A stretch of 64,000 nt of DNA from positions 1 through 64,000 of the forward strand of contig MU623371.1 in NCBI GenBank assembly GCA_025201765.1, given 5' to 3'. Position 1 is the first letter of the stretch, and the number at the start of each line of letters is the position of its first letter. Positions 35,855-47,862 of the stretch are shown in pieces. Below the pieces are notes generated by a model, which ran no database searches, was not told where the DNA came from, and saw only the letters and a list, made by a program, of their open reading frames with translations. A program made the translations under genes and the position numbers. This DNA is from Daldinia sp. FL1419 (lineage: Eukaryota > Ascomycota > Sordariomycetes > Xylariales > Hypoxylaceae).

Positions 35855-37309
35855 TACCCTGCGTGGTCGTCAGCTTAGTTTTTGCCTTTTCACGCGCATG
35901 CTTTTTTCTTTTTTTTGGTGGGCTTGTGAGCATAGTAGAAAGAATGAAAAAGAAGCCAAAAGAAGATAAGGGGGTAGGGTGGTGGGAATGATACCAAGTA
36001 TACCTATTGCTTGTGGATGTAATTGATGATACTGTCTATTACGACTTTGATCGTACGTTTTATCCCGACTTTGGCTTGCTAGTAATTTGACATTGATACT
36101 TTATCTCTCTCTCTCTCTCTCTCTACGATGTAGATTTGACGAGCCTACGGTTGGGAACTTTTGACGCGGTGAGATACGCATGTTGGTTTGTATGCACCTT
36201 CGTTCGGGATATACCTACTAGCATAGGTAAGGTAAGGGATAACTACCTTGGTAGGGTATCACAAGACGGGTATGCATATTCCTATACACTCCCACGTAGA
36301 TTTCCATGCGTGATTTCACGACCAGAGGTACCTTTCCTACCCGGTACATACCCAAGGGATAATAATAATCTAGTCTCTACCGAACTTACCAGGCCCTGCT
36401 ATCGAACCAGGTGAGCGGATTGCCACACAGTCGTGCGGGCTGGAACGGATGACGTTTCTGGGGGTGATGATTGGTGGTATTAAAAATATCTATCCACCCA
36501 TAACCACGGTCTCGGTGCCAAGCTTCGCTAGGAGGGTGTGGGCTCGAGATACCACGTTTTACGTAGTGTCTTGCCCGGCATTTGTTTTATCACGTCTCTA
36601 CGACCGCCCCCGGGGTAATCATCGTCCAAGTTGGAATCCAGCCGGTCTCATTTCAGTTGCCGACACGCCTCTGGTAACCTTTCCTGTTACCCCTTGGGTT
36701 CTTTCAGCTGGTATCCTTGGCTCGTGGTGGAAATACTCCCCGCAATTCTCCAACGTGGACTCTCCACATGGTGTCCAGGCCCTATTGTCTGAAGTTTTCA
36801 TCGACGGCAAGGATGGATACAAGACCCTTCGGCAATTCGCTGATTGGTCAACTTGGCGTGCGCCGAGGTTAATAAGCTTGAATAAGCTATGGGCGAATAC
36901 GCATCGTGTATCAGGCGGGATGTCGACGAACTCCTGTACTATTTACCCGACCTCGCAGCAGGTACTGACGATTAATTCATATATCTAAATTGCCCGGAGA
37001 TCTGGACCACGGTGGGATCGTGGATTGTTGAGGACCCTGAGCCTGCTTAACGATTCTGATTAATGCTTCTGATTAAGCAATTACTTCATCAGCAACGTCT
37101 TGACATCACCCGCCTTGCTGTCATCTATTTTTGTTGGATATATTTGTATCCCACGAACACTCCTTCAACAGGAGTTGGCGTGTAGCAAATATACGCAAGG
37201 GAATTTCTCAACACGACCCGTTTGCATAACTCCTATCGCCTAGAGGCGTCTCTCTAGACTCGCCCACGACCAATTTTATATTCCCATCTTCTCACATAAG
37301 CTCTTCACC
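35855..37309. other. Intergenic region, SGT1 to P450
   Basis: A CT microsatellite lies at 36103-36124. A 179-codon open frame at 36449-36988 (starting MTFLGVMIGGIKNIY) has no motif I recognise and no obvious splice structure, so it is listed only as a weak hypothetical. The last ~150 bp is the presumed P450 promoter, with TTTTATATTC at about 37273-37282. Confidence 0.5.
36449..36988 (+). CDS. Weak hypothetical ORF, 179 codons
   Basis: An unbroken frame in DNA of ordinary composition. There is no signal peptide, membrane segment or known motif. Its Trp/Pro/Ser-rich composition is irregular and a chance frame is quite possible. The minus strand also has a 67-codon frame here. It is included because it is the longest unexplained frame between SGT1 and the P450. 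Confidence 0.2.
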   Translation: MTFLGVMIGGIKNIYPPITTVSVPSFARRVWARDTTFYVVSCPAFVLSRLYDRPRGNHRPSWNPAGLISVADTPLVTFPVTPWVLSAGILGSWWKYSPQFSNVDSPHGVQALLSEVFIDGKDGYKTLRQFADWSTWRAPRLISLNKLWANTHRVSGGMSTNSCTIYPTSQQVLTINSYI

Positions 37310-39081
37310 ATGAGCAGCGACGAGGTTACGATCTCCCCGACACGGACCGTCCTCCTTACGGTGTGGGGAATCTTCAAGGAGCATTGGCCGTTTCTCATCC
37401 CACTCTTCATCGTCCTTCGGATCCTGTATAAGCGATATGCTTCGCCGTTGCGCGAATATCCAGGCCCCTTCTTAGCCTCCTTCACTCGTCTTTGGAAGGT
37501 CATGTCCACCATCTCCGAACAAACTCACATGCACCACATTGCACTTCACAAAAAGTACGGTCCCATTGTGCGCATCTCTCCCAACGAGCTTTCCTTTTCG
37601 TCTCCGACCGTTGCTCGTCACGTTCTCTCGGCTGGAAAGCGCTTCTATAAGACGGACTTCTACTCGGTCTTCCCACCGCCAGAGAACCCGGATATCTTCA
37701 CCGAGATCCGGGAAGATGTGCACGCTATGAAGAAGAAGGTGGCTAATGTCCCGTACTCGATGGCCGCTATGCGCCAGCTCAGCCCCTTTATCGATGACAC
37801 GATCGATTTTCTCGTGAGCCGACTGGACCAGTTTTGTCCTGATACCGCCATCCCCGGATTCCAACAGGCTGGTCTTCCCGGCCGAAACCCTATCGTCAAC
37901 CTTGGCGACTGGCTGCACTTTTTCGCCTTTGATGTGTTAGGCGAAGTGGCCTTTGGACGGTCGTTTGGCTTCTTGGCTGCAGGTGTTGACAAGGAGAATG
38001 CCATTAAGACCATCGACAACAGCCAAAAGTACAACGGTATCGTCGGCCAGATCCCAGAGATCGACTGCCTGCTAAGGAGGAACCCGCTGTGGAAGTGGAT
38101 CCCGGCCTTCGACCCGAACAATGCGGTTATCACCCGTATTGCCCGTGAGGAGATGCAGAAGCGTCGCCCCTTTGAGGTCGAACGCGATGGAAAGGGTGCT
38201 AGTAGCGATGGCCGTGAAGACCTCCTATCGTCGTTGATCAAGGGCCACCTAAAGGACAAGAAGAAGTTCCATGAAGGCGATATTTTTGCTGTAACTCACG
38301 GTGCTATGTAAGTGTATTTGTTCATCCCCCTTCCCTTATTCTCTATACACCAAAACCATAGAAGCCCGGTCAGCTGACACGATGAATACAGCTTTGCCGG
38401 CTCAGATTCGACTGCCTCTACCATGCAATCCTTCTTCTGGCATGTCCTATCTGCCCCTAAGGTACTCGCAAGGCTAGTAGAAGAGATTGATACGGCAGCG
38501 CGGGATGGGACGATCTCGGCACAGGGTAACATCCAATGGACTGAGGCTCAGAACCTTCCGTACTTCCAGGCGTGTCTGAAAGAAGCGATGCGCATGCGTC
38601 CCGCGGTCGGGGTTAATATCGCTCGGTACGTGCCCCCGGAGGGCATTGAAATCGAGGGGCGCCACATCCCCGGTGGTACAAGGCTCGCTCTCAACGGCTG
38701 GGTTCTACACCGTGACAAGGCCACCTTCGGTCAAGATGCCGAGTACTACCGTCCGGAACGCTGGCTCGAGGACCCCGAAAATGCCAAGGTCATGGAGCGA
38801 TACATGTTCCAGGTATGTTAACTTGCAGACTCAGTCATAGACCTCGGCATGCTAGATGCTAACATTGATGATAGTTTGGTGGCGGCGCCCACGTCTGCAT
38901 CGGTCGGAACTTGGCGTTACTAGAGATTAACAAGGTCATCCCTCGCCTCCTCCGCGACTTCGAGTTCGAGCTGGTCTATCCGGGCCGAGAGCTAAAGGCG
39001 AAGGCGACCTTCTTCGTGGTGCAGGAAGGCCTCGAAGTGTACATCTCGCGGAAGCAAAGCGAGAAGGATGCGCAGCAATAA
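37310..39081 (+). CDS. Cytochrome P450 monooxygenase, pisatin demethylase-like class
   Basis: An ER-anchored haem-thiolate monooxygenase of 541 residues. Exons are 37310-38307, 38392-38812 and 38875-39081. The introns are 84 and 62 bp (GTAAGT and GTATGT donors, GCTAAC branch site in the second). An N-terminal membrane anchor is at about residues 24-42 (HWPFLIPLFIVLRILYKRY), followed by the hinge YPGPF. The I-helix oxygen-activation motif is AGSDST (335-340). The K-helix ExxR is E397-AM-R400. The meander motif is YYRPERW. The haem loop FGGGAHVCIG (474-483) supplies Cys481. The first intron falls inside the I-helix motif codon and the second exactly before FGGG. REYPGPFLASFTRLWKV and the overall layout recall fungal CYP57/pisatin demethylase relatives, but the substrate cannot be inferred. 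No reductase or cluster backbone lies nearby. Confidence 0.96.
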
Positions 39082-42000
39082 AAAGCTTAGACTCATACCA
39101 TAGTCCTTCAAAGGACAAACTTAATGATGCTACTAATAATAGTATCGGGGACGGCGGGCAACGGCGTTGTTGTGTTAGAGCTGGGCTCGCGGCTTACGAA
39201 AATGCTTTTTTTACTGCTCTGGCGGTTGATTTTCACTTGGGGGCAGCATGTTTGCATACCATACCATTTTTACGCAGCGTTTTCTGTTGTTCCTTTTTGG
39301 TTTGGAAAGGATATTCTTATACGGGACGGTAGTGGTAGATGGGACGAGATGTACGCGCGGCGCGTTATATATATTAGAGGATGTTTGGTAAATTGCTTAC
39401 TGTATTACGAGTGTCTAAGCCTAGTTCAATGTAACTAATCACGAAGTTTCGCTATTAAAAAATATTGCGAGAGACATAGTTTGTGATACAGCCAGCAGGT
39501 GTGTTTCTTTAATAGTACCTAGGTAACGCCTAATTCCGGTGTTACGAAGCAGATATTTCCTCGCGTCCTATTACTTTGCTAATGCGTTATGTGCTGACCG
39601 AGGCTATCGTGACCTACACTGTCCCTGCAATTATGTCGGCGATAACCAATTAGATCGCGAACTACTCCTAACTACAGCTTCCTATGTAACAAGGTGAGGT
39701 AGGTACCTAGAGTCTAATCGGCCATCTCAATATGTAATACTAATGCTAGGGAAACCTCATATGAGTACGATTTCGCGTATTTCTCTCTTCATGTTCGCCC
39801 AAGATGATTTCTTTAGACATCAGATCGTCGATGAAGCCATGTCGTCGCATTGATAATCATACGTTGTCGAATGTCTTATACGTTTGCGTGTTAGGTAACG
39901 ACGACCACCTACGTGCGAAGATAACGGCAATTGTGTCTACACCTGTATAATCGTTTAGGACACCTTAACCTTGTATATATTAATTCGCATATTCGGTGCG
40001 TTGATCCAACGAGCTCGGGTCGAGTGGGATGGACGATTTGAAATTCTTTCATTTGAGAAAGAATTCCACCGAATTCGGAGATCAAACTGCGATCCATTAC
40101 CCAGATACCATGACAAATTCGACATGTGAAGAGCCTCTTCGATTTATAAGATGCCAAGCTGGTCCCTCACGGCCCTCCTGTCCCTCGCAGCGCTGTGCTA
40201 CGTAGCAATACCTTCGTTGACCGGATGAATCTGTGCAGAGCCGCCGAAGTTGGACCTGGGAAAAGCAAAGGCCAAGACTCTATTTATCCGAATCTCAACC
40301 ACGGCTTATATCTGATACCTTCTGGGGCACCACGTTCATTCGCGAGCATTCGATCTTATCTGGACAGGGTTTATATAGTGCTTGCATAGGTCATGCAGCC
40401 TCAGGATAAATTAGGGGGTGTATAGGGGGTGTAGCCGTAGAAAATGCGTCCGTCTCTCGACGACATAAGTAACACTCTGATTCGGGCAGGCCTACGTATA
40501 TCGTATCCCACCAGGGATGCGACGGGACCGAGCGGTCTGCACAATCACCTCCATCACGGTTACCTAATACCCATCGCATATCCCTTAACGAACCATCTAC
40601 ATTTCATCGCAGCACGTTGATTTCACACAGGAAATGTGGCCGAGCGGGGTAGACAACCCCACGGTGATCAGTGTGCAATATCGTGAGCACTATTAAGACA
40701 TCGCCACAGTAGTTCTCTCGTATTATGTTGTCGCTTCGCTTATGAGTACCTAGCCTAGAAGACCCTGTCGGAGAGCAGCCGGAGCCAGATGGAGGGGGTA
40801 TTATACTGTTAGGGATCGCGACCTTTCGGTTACGCAGCGTGTCTCGCTAGACGGCGAGGACACTACGCGATGGCGACTTTTTAAGGGGCTAGGCCCTCGA
40901 TCATGATAATAGGCCGCGAGGACGGGCCGTTGTGGTATCGCAGGGCCAATATTCTATGCACTAAGCAGACAACCTTCGCGGATGCAAGACATCGAAAGTA
41001 AGCTGGCACGGACCATCGTGCCCAGCGGAAGTTAATATGAGACCTGGGAAAAGGCACCACTGGCGTTCGTGATGGGGTTTGCTTCGGCCGCCGAGCAATG
41101 CGAACAGGTGTTCGACATTCACGAATGTGTACTTGCCGGCATTTGAGACGGGAATAAGAGGAGGCGATCCAGTTTTTGGGTGGACATAACTGGTTTCGGC
41201 ATATGTGGATCATACACGATGGCCCGTTGTCTCGCAAGATGGGTTAAGGGGGTAGATAGAATTCCACATTGTCGGTATAGAAGCTTGGAGGTGCCGTTCG
41301 TCTGTCTATTCCAGAAGCCCGTCGGTATAGCCGACGTCCAGACACGGCAGAGTTTGACAAATAAAGCTACTATTTATGGATTTGAATGTATGGAAGACGC
41401 ATAGTAATTTAAATCGCATCTAGAAGTTTAAGATATTTCTTATATAGGTAATCGCATTGCTTGTCTGGCTAACAGTCAAGATTGTATGTTAGTTTCGTAC
41501 GGTCCCCAAAATATTGATGAGTGGCTACTTCCGCTGGTTATACCTACAACCCTATATTGTCTTCATTCTCGGTTATTAATATCATGAGACGACCTAACGA
41601 TACCAGTGTAGTTCATGTTGGTAGGTTCCTAACTCCTCCGGGCCGAACTCGAGACGTACTGCATATTCGCCGTACGCCTGCGGACGACCTAAACTTGTGC
41701 ATTATCTAAGAGATACCAGTCAATAGGTTAGCCGGTTCTACCTTACGGACATGGTATTGTGTTACTGGTGTGGTACCGGTGTGGTAAAGCAGATGCAAGA
41801 GGCGAATCGTGATTTGGTTGTGCTGTTACATTAATGTTCACATGACCCAATAGTCTATGAGGTATTTTTGCTTCACCAAAGCGCTAGAATAGGAGAGGAC
41901 TTTCTATAGCACAGGCAAATATTCTGTAGCGACACTAGGTACAAGTCTTTTAATACAAATCTTTTAATATTGTCTCGTTTAACACAATGTTGGATTGATG

Positions 42001-45000
42001 CGAGTTAAAAACAGCTTATAGAATCCAATGAATAAAAAATGTCCAATGAAATAGAATGGGATTAAGGAGATGCACTTTACGTAGCCTTTCATTGGAGTTC
42101 CGGAGATAGCCAGTGTATAACAGTCTTGCAAATATTGATACTTGCGAGAGGGACCGGGAATTGGTCTGTACCGTAGTCAATGAAACTCAGGGTAACCTAT
42201 CGAAAGTAGCATAATGGTCAGCTAGCCAACTATGCGAGCAGAGTCTGGCACTGACGACTGCTTCGTGATCATGATTGAGTTTTCGATCCTGATTCCCCGA
42301 TTGGCGAGCTCCTATTGGTTACCTATGTGATTAGAACACTAGAAGATGTTCGGTCATTAATTTAATCCCGTCGTGTTGAGGAACACTACGCATGCATGAA
42401 TCACTAACTAGTCGTAAAGCATTTGTGACCATGGATCATAAGATGATCCCTATTAGGTAGAGAGTGTGATAATAGCTACTAGTCGCTATGAAGGATGCGC
42501 AAGCGTAGCCGCCGTCACTAACCTAGTGTATTCTCATAATTTGCGGTGAATTGAGAAGGGCTTCCATCGGCGCTCCCCTGTCAGGTTGGATTAAATACCA
42601 ATGTTGGCCATCAATGGCTTCTATTTTCGGTACGTGTCCTATGTAATTTTTTTATTGCGCGAGAAGAATACTATATTCCACTTACGTAGGTAGATAGTTC
42701 GAATGTCAGATGGACACCAAGTAGGTATTTTAATGGGATCGTCTCTGCTAACGAGGACTTGGTTGTTAGATATTTAGGAAACCCGTGGCTTGTAGGGCCC
42801 TGGCAAGGAGTGACCACCAGGCGATAGATGTAATTGACTAATAACACCGGACCTCTTTCAAGTAACCAGGGCGTAGAGTGCCTCTTATATACTCAATAGA
42901 CCCCTGTATCTCCCCTATATCCACTTATTCCCTGACAGTCGGAAACTAAACCTACGGTTCTTAGGAGGCGAGATGGGAAAATAGGTAAACCGTGCGACAA
43001 CTGCACGTCAAGAGCAGGCAGTAGGGTATATATGATCTAGTCGGCTACGTCGAGTAGCAGGTTGTCATAGAATCCAATGTATGCGGGTTCGTGACATATC
43101 GGAATAATAAATATATGTCGGAGAGCGAGCGACCATTGCTGTTTTAAGGCCTGCGGCATGGCAGTCTCGCGTAATACCAAATACGGTATTAGTAGACCAA
43201 GCAACTACTACAGACTGAGTACAAGTTAACCAATACATAATAGGGATGACTTATATGCACAAGAAGTTCTGCTCGACTGACCTTGATGCCTTGTTCAGAC
43301 AAGGACTATGAATTGCGAAAATCCACTGGATGAATGCGTAGACCCTTGAACGCGTGCTTACTTTCTCTAATGGAATATATGGCTCTTGAGACCCAAGTCC
43401 GGCGATCTGGATGAATTGTTTTCTTATGATGGTCTTTCTATGCTTCCCATCTACGGTTTTAAGTCTGATGGCCTACTTCTTCTCCAAAGCATTAAATGAG
43501 GTTGTACTAAGAGCCGTTGATAAAAGTCTATACCGTACTTGAGTAGGTGCTTGGCTGCTTCGTGTTTGGTAAGTCGATGAGGTGCCCGCAACCCCTTTGG
43601 AAAGTCTTACATATGATAGTTAATAAAGCCTTGCACTTGAAGTAAAATTATAAAAAGAATAAACTTAAATTTTTATGGTATCTCGCAACTAGACGTAGGG
43701 ACATGGAACTTAAGACAATCGTAGTGATATATCCTATTATCACCAAGTTGAGTATTATGGTCAATAAGTACCTACGCTATCGGTACCGTAAGCTTCGATC
43801 CGAGCAGCAATCATAAGACCACGAAAAAGTATGAGATACTATATAATTGGAAGCGAGACTACAACTTACGAGCTCCCGACGCCAACAATAAAGGCATCGG
43901 TCTCGATAATATCTAAACCCTCGAGACACTTTACTGGGAGACACCAGCCGCATCCTATATTCCGGATATCGAACTATATTTTCAACTCAAGTTGAAAGCG
44001 CCCAAATATTCCGTGAATTAGATCTCAAGGCATACTGCTTCAAAATGATCATCCCCTATCTGTTCAACACTGCCGTAGATCTCACGAAGGTTTTTTGTTG
44101 ACACTAAAGCTTTAGCTATAGCGCCGGGCGTTGAAAACATCCGCAATAAGCCTGTCCCGTATAGAAACAAGATTCCAATTTCTTGACGCCGTTGCTGAGC
44201 AAGACATTGTTGAAATATTATACCACAGCCTGAGCTTTGAGGGTGGGCGTATCTCAGGTCATGTCATTAGGGTTAATGGTCCCAGGGGTTACTATGGGTA
44301 ATGGCTAAGAAGGTAATATAAAGTATAAGGCAATCGAAAATAAGTTAGCATAACCTTATATAGTCGCACAGGAATAGTCCTTTGATTGTAAAATCACTTA
44401 ATTCATTGCTAACAGTTATCTGGCTCAACTCCTGCCAGGGTATATTCTTCAAGTCCAACCTCTAGGACTCGGAGTCCTTCGCGAATACGGGGATGGCATT
44501 CACAACATTCAATCGTTACAGATCTAGCTACTTGTCAGGGTTCTAGCCTGTGCTATATATGGAATAAAGGACTTGTTCTATATGTAGTCGCCCTTAGCCA
44601 TAGCTGTAGATAGGTTTCTCGCGGAACAACGAAGTTGTTTCCTTGCTTCTTGGTTGGGCTCGTGACACTACTATAGAAGTAAGCTTGATATGGAGTCAAC
44701 ATGAATAAGATACAGTGTGGCTGAACTTCGAGAAGTGAGTTTGATCATTTATTTTCGTAGAAGCTATTGATACACCTTTATGGCGTCAAATGTGGCCCGT
44801 CAATCAGTAATGGTATTAGAAGTTAGTGTGTGCGCGCGTATGCCAGCAACCTAGTCATGTTTATTTTCACCTCCGCAGGTGGTAACGAGTATCCGCCAAC
44901 TGCTACCCGTGAATCTGTCAAAATACGTGTGGGCTTGAGTTGCTAATTTTAGTGTTCCTAGTAGTCACTAGCATTTTGCAATGAATAACGGAGTCGACTA

Positions 45001-45310
45001 AGTATTTTGCGCCCATAACCTCTGTGATTAAGGGGTGATTTACTAATATATGATAAACAACGTCCCGACCGCAGTTTATTTACTTAGATATTTAGAAAAT
45101 CTACTGACCATACGTCGAATTAATATGGACTGGTATTTCTGAATCGACGACGGCCGCGACTCAAGCATAATATTTATTATCGCGTCCAGACCCCATTCCT
45201 CTTTCCACCACACCACAACCAAAGCCTACAAATTTCTATGCTACTCAATATTACCTGGGAATATCCTATCGATCGCAAAACCAACCCAAATTATCCCCAT
45301 ACGTTCAACC
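39082..45310. other. 6.2 kb gene desert of ordinary composition
   Basis: There is no RIP look, no recognisable gene and no long terminal repeat. Frames of 60-118 codons (for example 39124-39438, 40881-41237 minus and 41521-41709) show no motifs. Present are TACCTAGGTA-type palindromes near 39517 and 39697, a hairpin-capable stretch GAAATTCTTTC...GAAAGAATTCC at 40039-40062, and a 25-codon signal-peptide-like micro-frame at 40151-40228. Unrecognised short or multi-exon genes cannot be excluded. Confidence 0.6.
40151..40228 (+). other. Signal-peptide-like micro-frame
   Basis: ATG-led, 25 codons then TGA. It reads MPSWSLTALLSLAALCYVAI followed by PSLTG, a textbook hydrophobic secretion-signal shape. 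No continuation by splicing was convincing. It could be the first exon of a small secreted protein, a dead remnant or chance. Confidence 0.25.
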
Positions 45311-46257
45311 ATGGAGGATTTCGACCTCCAAGCGAGAGATCCGAATTTCAGGATGGAAGATTTCGACCCCCACGAGAGCGACTTTGAGTCTGAAATGGGT
45401 GGATTCGATTTCTCGGACATAGGTATGAGCCCCTAAGTGCTATATAACGAGATAGGGCGCAAGATGTTGACAACCTGTCAGATAACCGCGTAGACGATGA
45501 CCCCAGTATCCTTGATACGCCGAGAAACCAACCCGACCGAGAGACCACAGTAGAACCGACGCCGGAAGCAGATCCCAATACGCCGCCGAGTCCTGATCAC
45601 CAGTTATTCGTTAACCAGTTCGAATGGGCGGAGAACAACTTACCAATTGGTGTATCCTTTGACTCAGATATCCCGATGGTCACCCCTGCTTTCCTGGATG
45701 GGTGGACCTACCAACCCGAACAGCACGCCGAGAGACCTGAAGACGAAAATCAGGGTGTCTTGGTAGGTTCACGTGGGACTGGCTACCGATCGGAAATGGC
45801 GATACCTGATGAGCTTCCTGAGGATAAGCCTAAGGTTCGTCGGTCAAGCCGTCACCTAATTCTCCCTCGAGTCCCATTCCCCAGTCAACGACCAGCCCGG
45901 GCAATGCTCGCAACGGACTTTAAACTCGTTTCTATCATTCCCGATGATGTTGCTCTGTGGTGCCCTTGCTGTACGCAAATACTCCCAAAGATAAACTTCA
46001 GAATAACTTCCAAGAGCCTATTTCCAGTGGAGACATGCATCGATTGTAGAAAGGGGTATTCGACACCTCCTAATGGCTTGACTATTTGCTGGGGCGCGGC
46101 CTCGGGTGTCCGAGGCTGTGGAAGACTACTTCCACAAGCAAACTTCTCTATTTCTCATAAGCAAAAAGTCTTTACGAGGGTCCTATGTCAGGATTGTAGA
46201 ACCTTTGGTTCCGATAGGGCGAGATTAGGAGGGAAATACATTGAGACGAGCCCATAA
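45311..46257 (+). CDS. Hypothetical protein with duplicated Cys-rich (zinc-type) module
   Basis: Family not recognised. Two exons, 45311-45422 and 45482-46257, encode 295 residues. The 59-bp intron (GTATGA...GTCAG) restores one continuous frame. The N-terminal third is acidic and starts with a small repeat, MEDFD at residues 1-5 and 15-19. A basic stretch, KPKVRRSSRH, precedes the C-terminal part. That part contains two matching modules: C198-x-CC (200-201), ILPKINFRITSK, C223-x2-C226, then C240-x9-C250, LLPQANFSISHK, C273-x2-C276. Each has the pattern C..(I/L)LP.xNF.I(T/S).K....C.DCR. Paired cysteines suggest metal binding, possibly DNA or RNA contact, but this is inference. No membrane segment is present. 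The exon 1 start rests on frame and composition only. Confidence 0.68.
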
Positions 46258-47862
46258 ACGGGATACGGCCATGATTACGGAGGAGGGTGGGATGTATGTA
46301 TCATTCTAGATGGCCCATTTACGTAGATACAGTATTAACTACCATTATTCTACGAAAAGCTTGTAGCTTATACTTAGGCACCCATTAGAGTGCCCGTGAA
46401 TTGCCTAATATCTACCCCTTGAAGAGCTAAGCGATATCTCCTCGGGAAGCTATCGTAGACCACCTCATTTGCAACGATTTAGTTCATCCGCCTTTCACAA
46501 AGCGACCACTCTAAGATTATGAAGATTTTGAGAGCCCTTTTCTTGATATAGGTAGAGTATGAACTTCACTTAGTAGAACTCGTTCCAGAAGGAAACTAGG
46601 AGCTATGAACGGAAATTAAATACATTAGCTATTAATATTATATCCCAAACTAGGTACACTAATAAATATTTCTATCGTAACTTCAGAATAGTATATATCC
46701 TATCTCATCTTTCCCCCTAGGTACTTAGGCGGTGCACATCTTGCAGATTTCGTTTTGCAGGTGAACCATATTGTGTTCTTGACATAATATTTGATGTGCT
46801 GTGCAGTATCCTGCTTTTCTGATACCGCGACAGTTGCCCTTCCGTCTTCCGGGGCAGTGGTGCGTCGTAGTGGCTCCTAACTTGGGCATATTGTGGTTTT
46901 GGATATCGATTATTGAGCTGTATGCTTAATATAATGAGCTATCTGAGTGTCAGTCTAGGCTTTTAAAGTTAAGCGATTGACCGGTATGTAAGCTTATGAA
47001 GGGACTGGCTTTTAGTATATCTAAACTGCGTAAGTAGGTATCTCACAGGGCTATATATACTTACCTAGGTAGATAGAGGAGCTTCCATATCCCCTCAATC
47101 CTCTTTGTTGGATTGACAGAACAATTGTTCCTTCGAGGTCAAAAACTCCTTTAAACAGCTCTAGAGATGCCATTGTAGATTGCAAAGCATTATTAAAATG
47201 GAAGTTTTGTTCTATCTGAAGCTTCTTTGTCTCTATAAATTAGTACTCGGAATTTAGTGGACATCTTGCTATGTATAGGTAGTATTCACAAAGACAAAAG
47301 AAATGGTCTCGATATACGTCCCAAGTCGATAGTATCCCAGCACATAGCGCTAGATTCTACGCCTTCGAAAATAGATCGTGATATCGTCACGTAGTCTATA
47401 AGACGTAATCGCCAGTCAGCAATAACGGCGTCGTTTTTTCGTGATAGATATAACGATCTCAAGAGAACGAAAAAAATCAATTAGTAGGTAGGTAGGTACC
47501 TAATATTATCTCATCATTTCGCACCCACAAACAGGGAGGCCAGGTCACTACTTAGTAGTATACATAATATACAATTTAAATCCAGCGAGAAGGAGACTGG
47601 TGTATTAGAGAATATAAACTCTCGGACGAATTCTAGAAAAGCACGACTTCACGTAAACTTGACTAAACAAAGCTTATAAGGGATAGGTACCTACCCAGGT
47701 AGGATAGTAGGTATATAATCACGATATGTAATAGTTATGGTCTTGTTTTAATAATCATTTTACAAGAAGAGTACCTCATTATGAGTTAAGAACCACTTGC
47801 TTCATTGGATTTAATTGCATTTATGGATTTTTACAGAATTATTGTTCTTATTATCGGTAAGT
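46258..47862. other. Intergenic region with TAGGTACCTA-type palindromes
   Basis: No gene supported; the 64-codon minus-strand frame at 47286-47480 is unremarkable. Palindromic TACCTAGGTA/TAGGTACCTA motifs occur near 47061, 47484-47503 and 47682-47712. Confidence 0.6.

Noticed and set aside
37310..39081. Secondary-metabolite gene cluster
   Set aside because: No polyketide synthase, NRPS, terpene synthase or cluster regulator was seen within the window.
40636..40700. tRNA-Ser/Leu-like start (TGGCCGAGCGGG)
   Set aside because: Only the A box matches. There is no B box within 100 bp and no acceptor-stem pairing.
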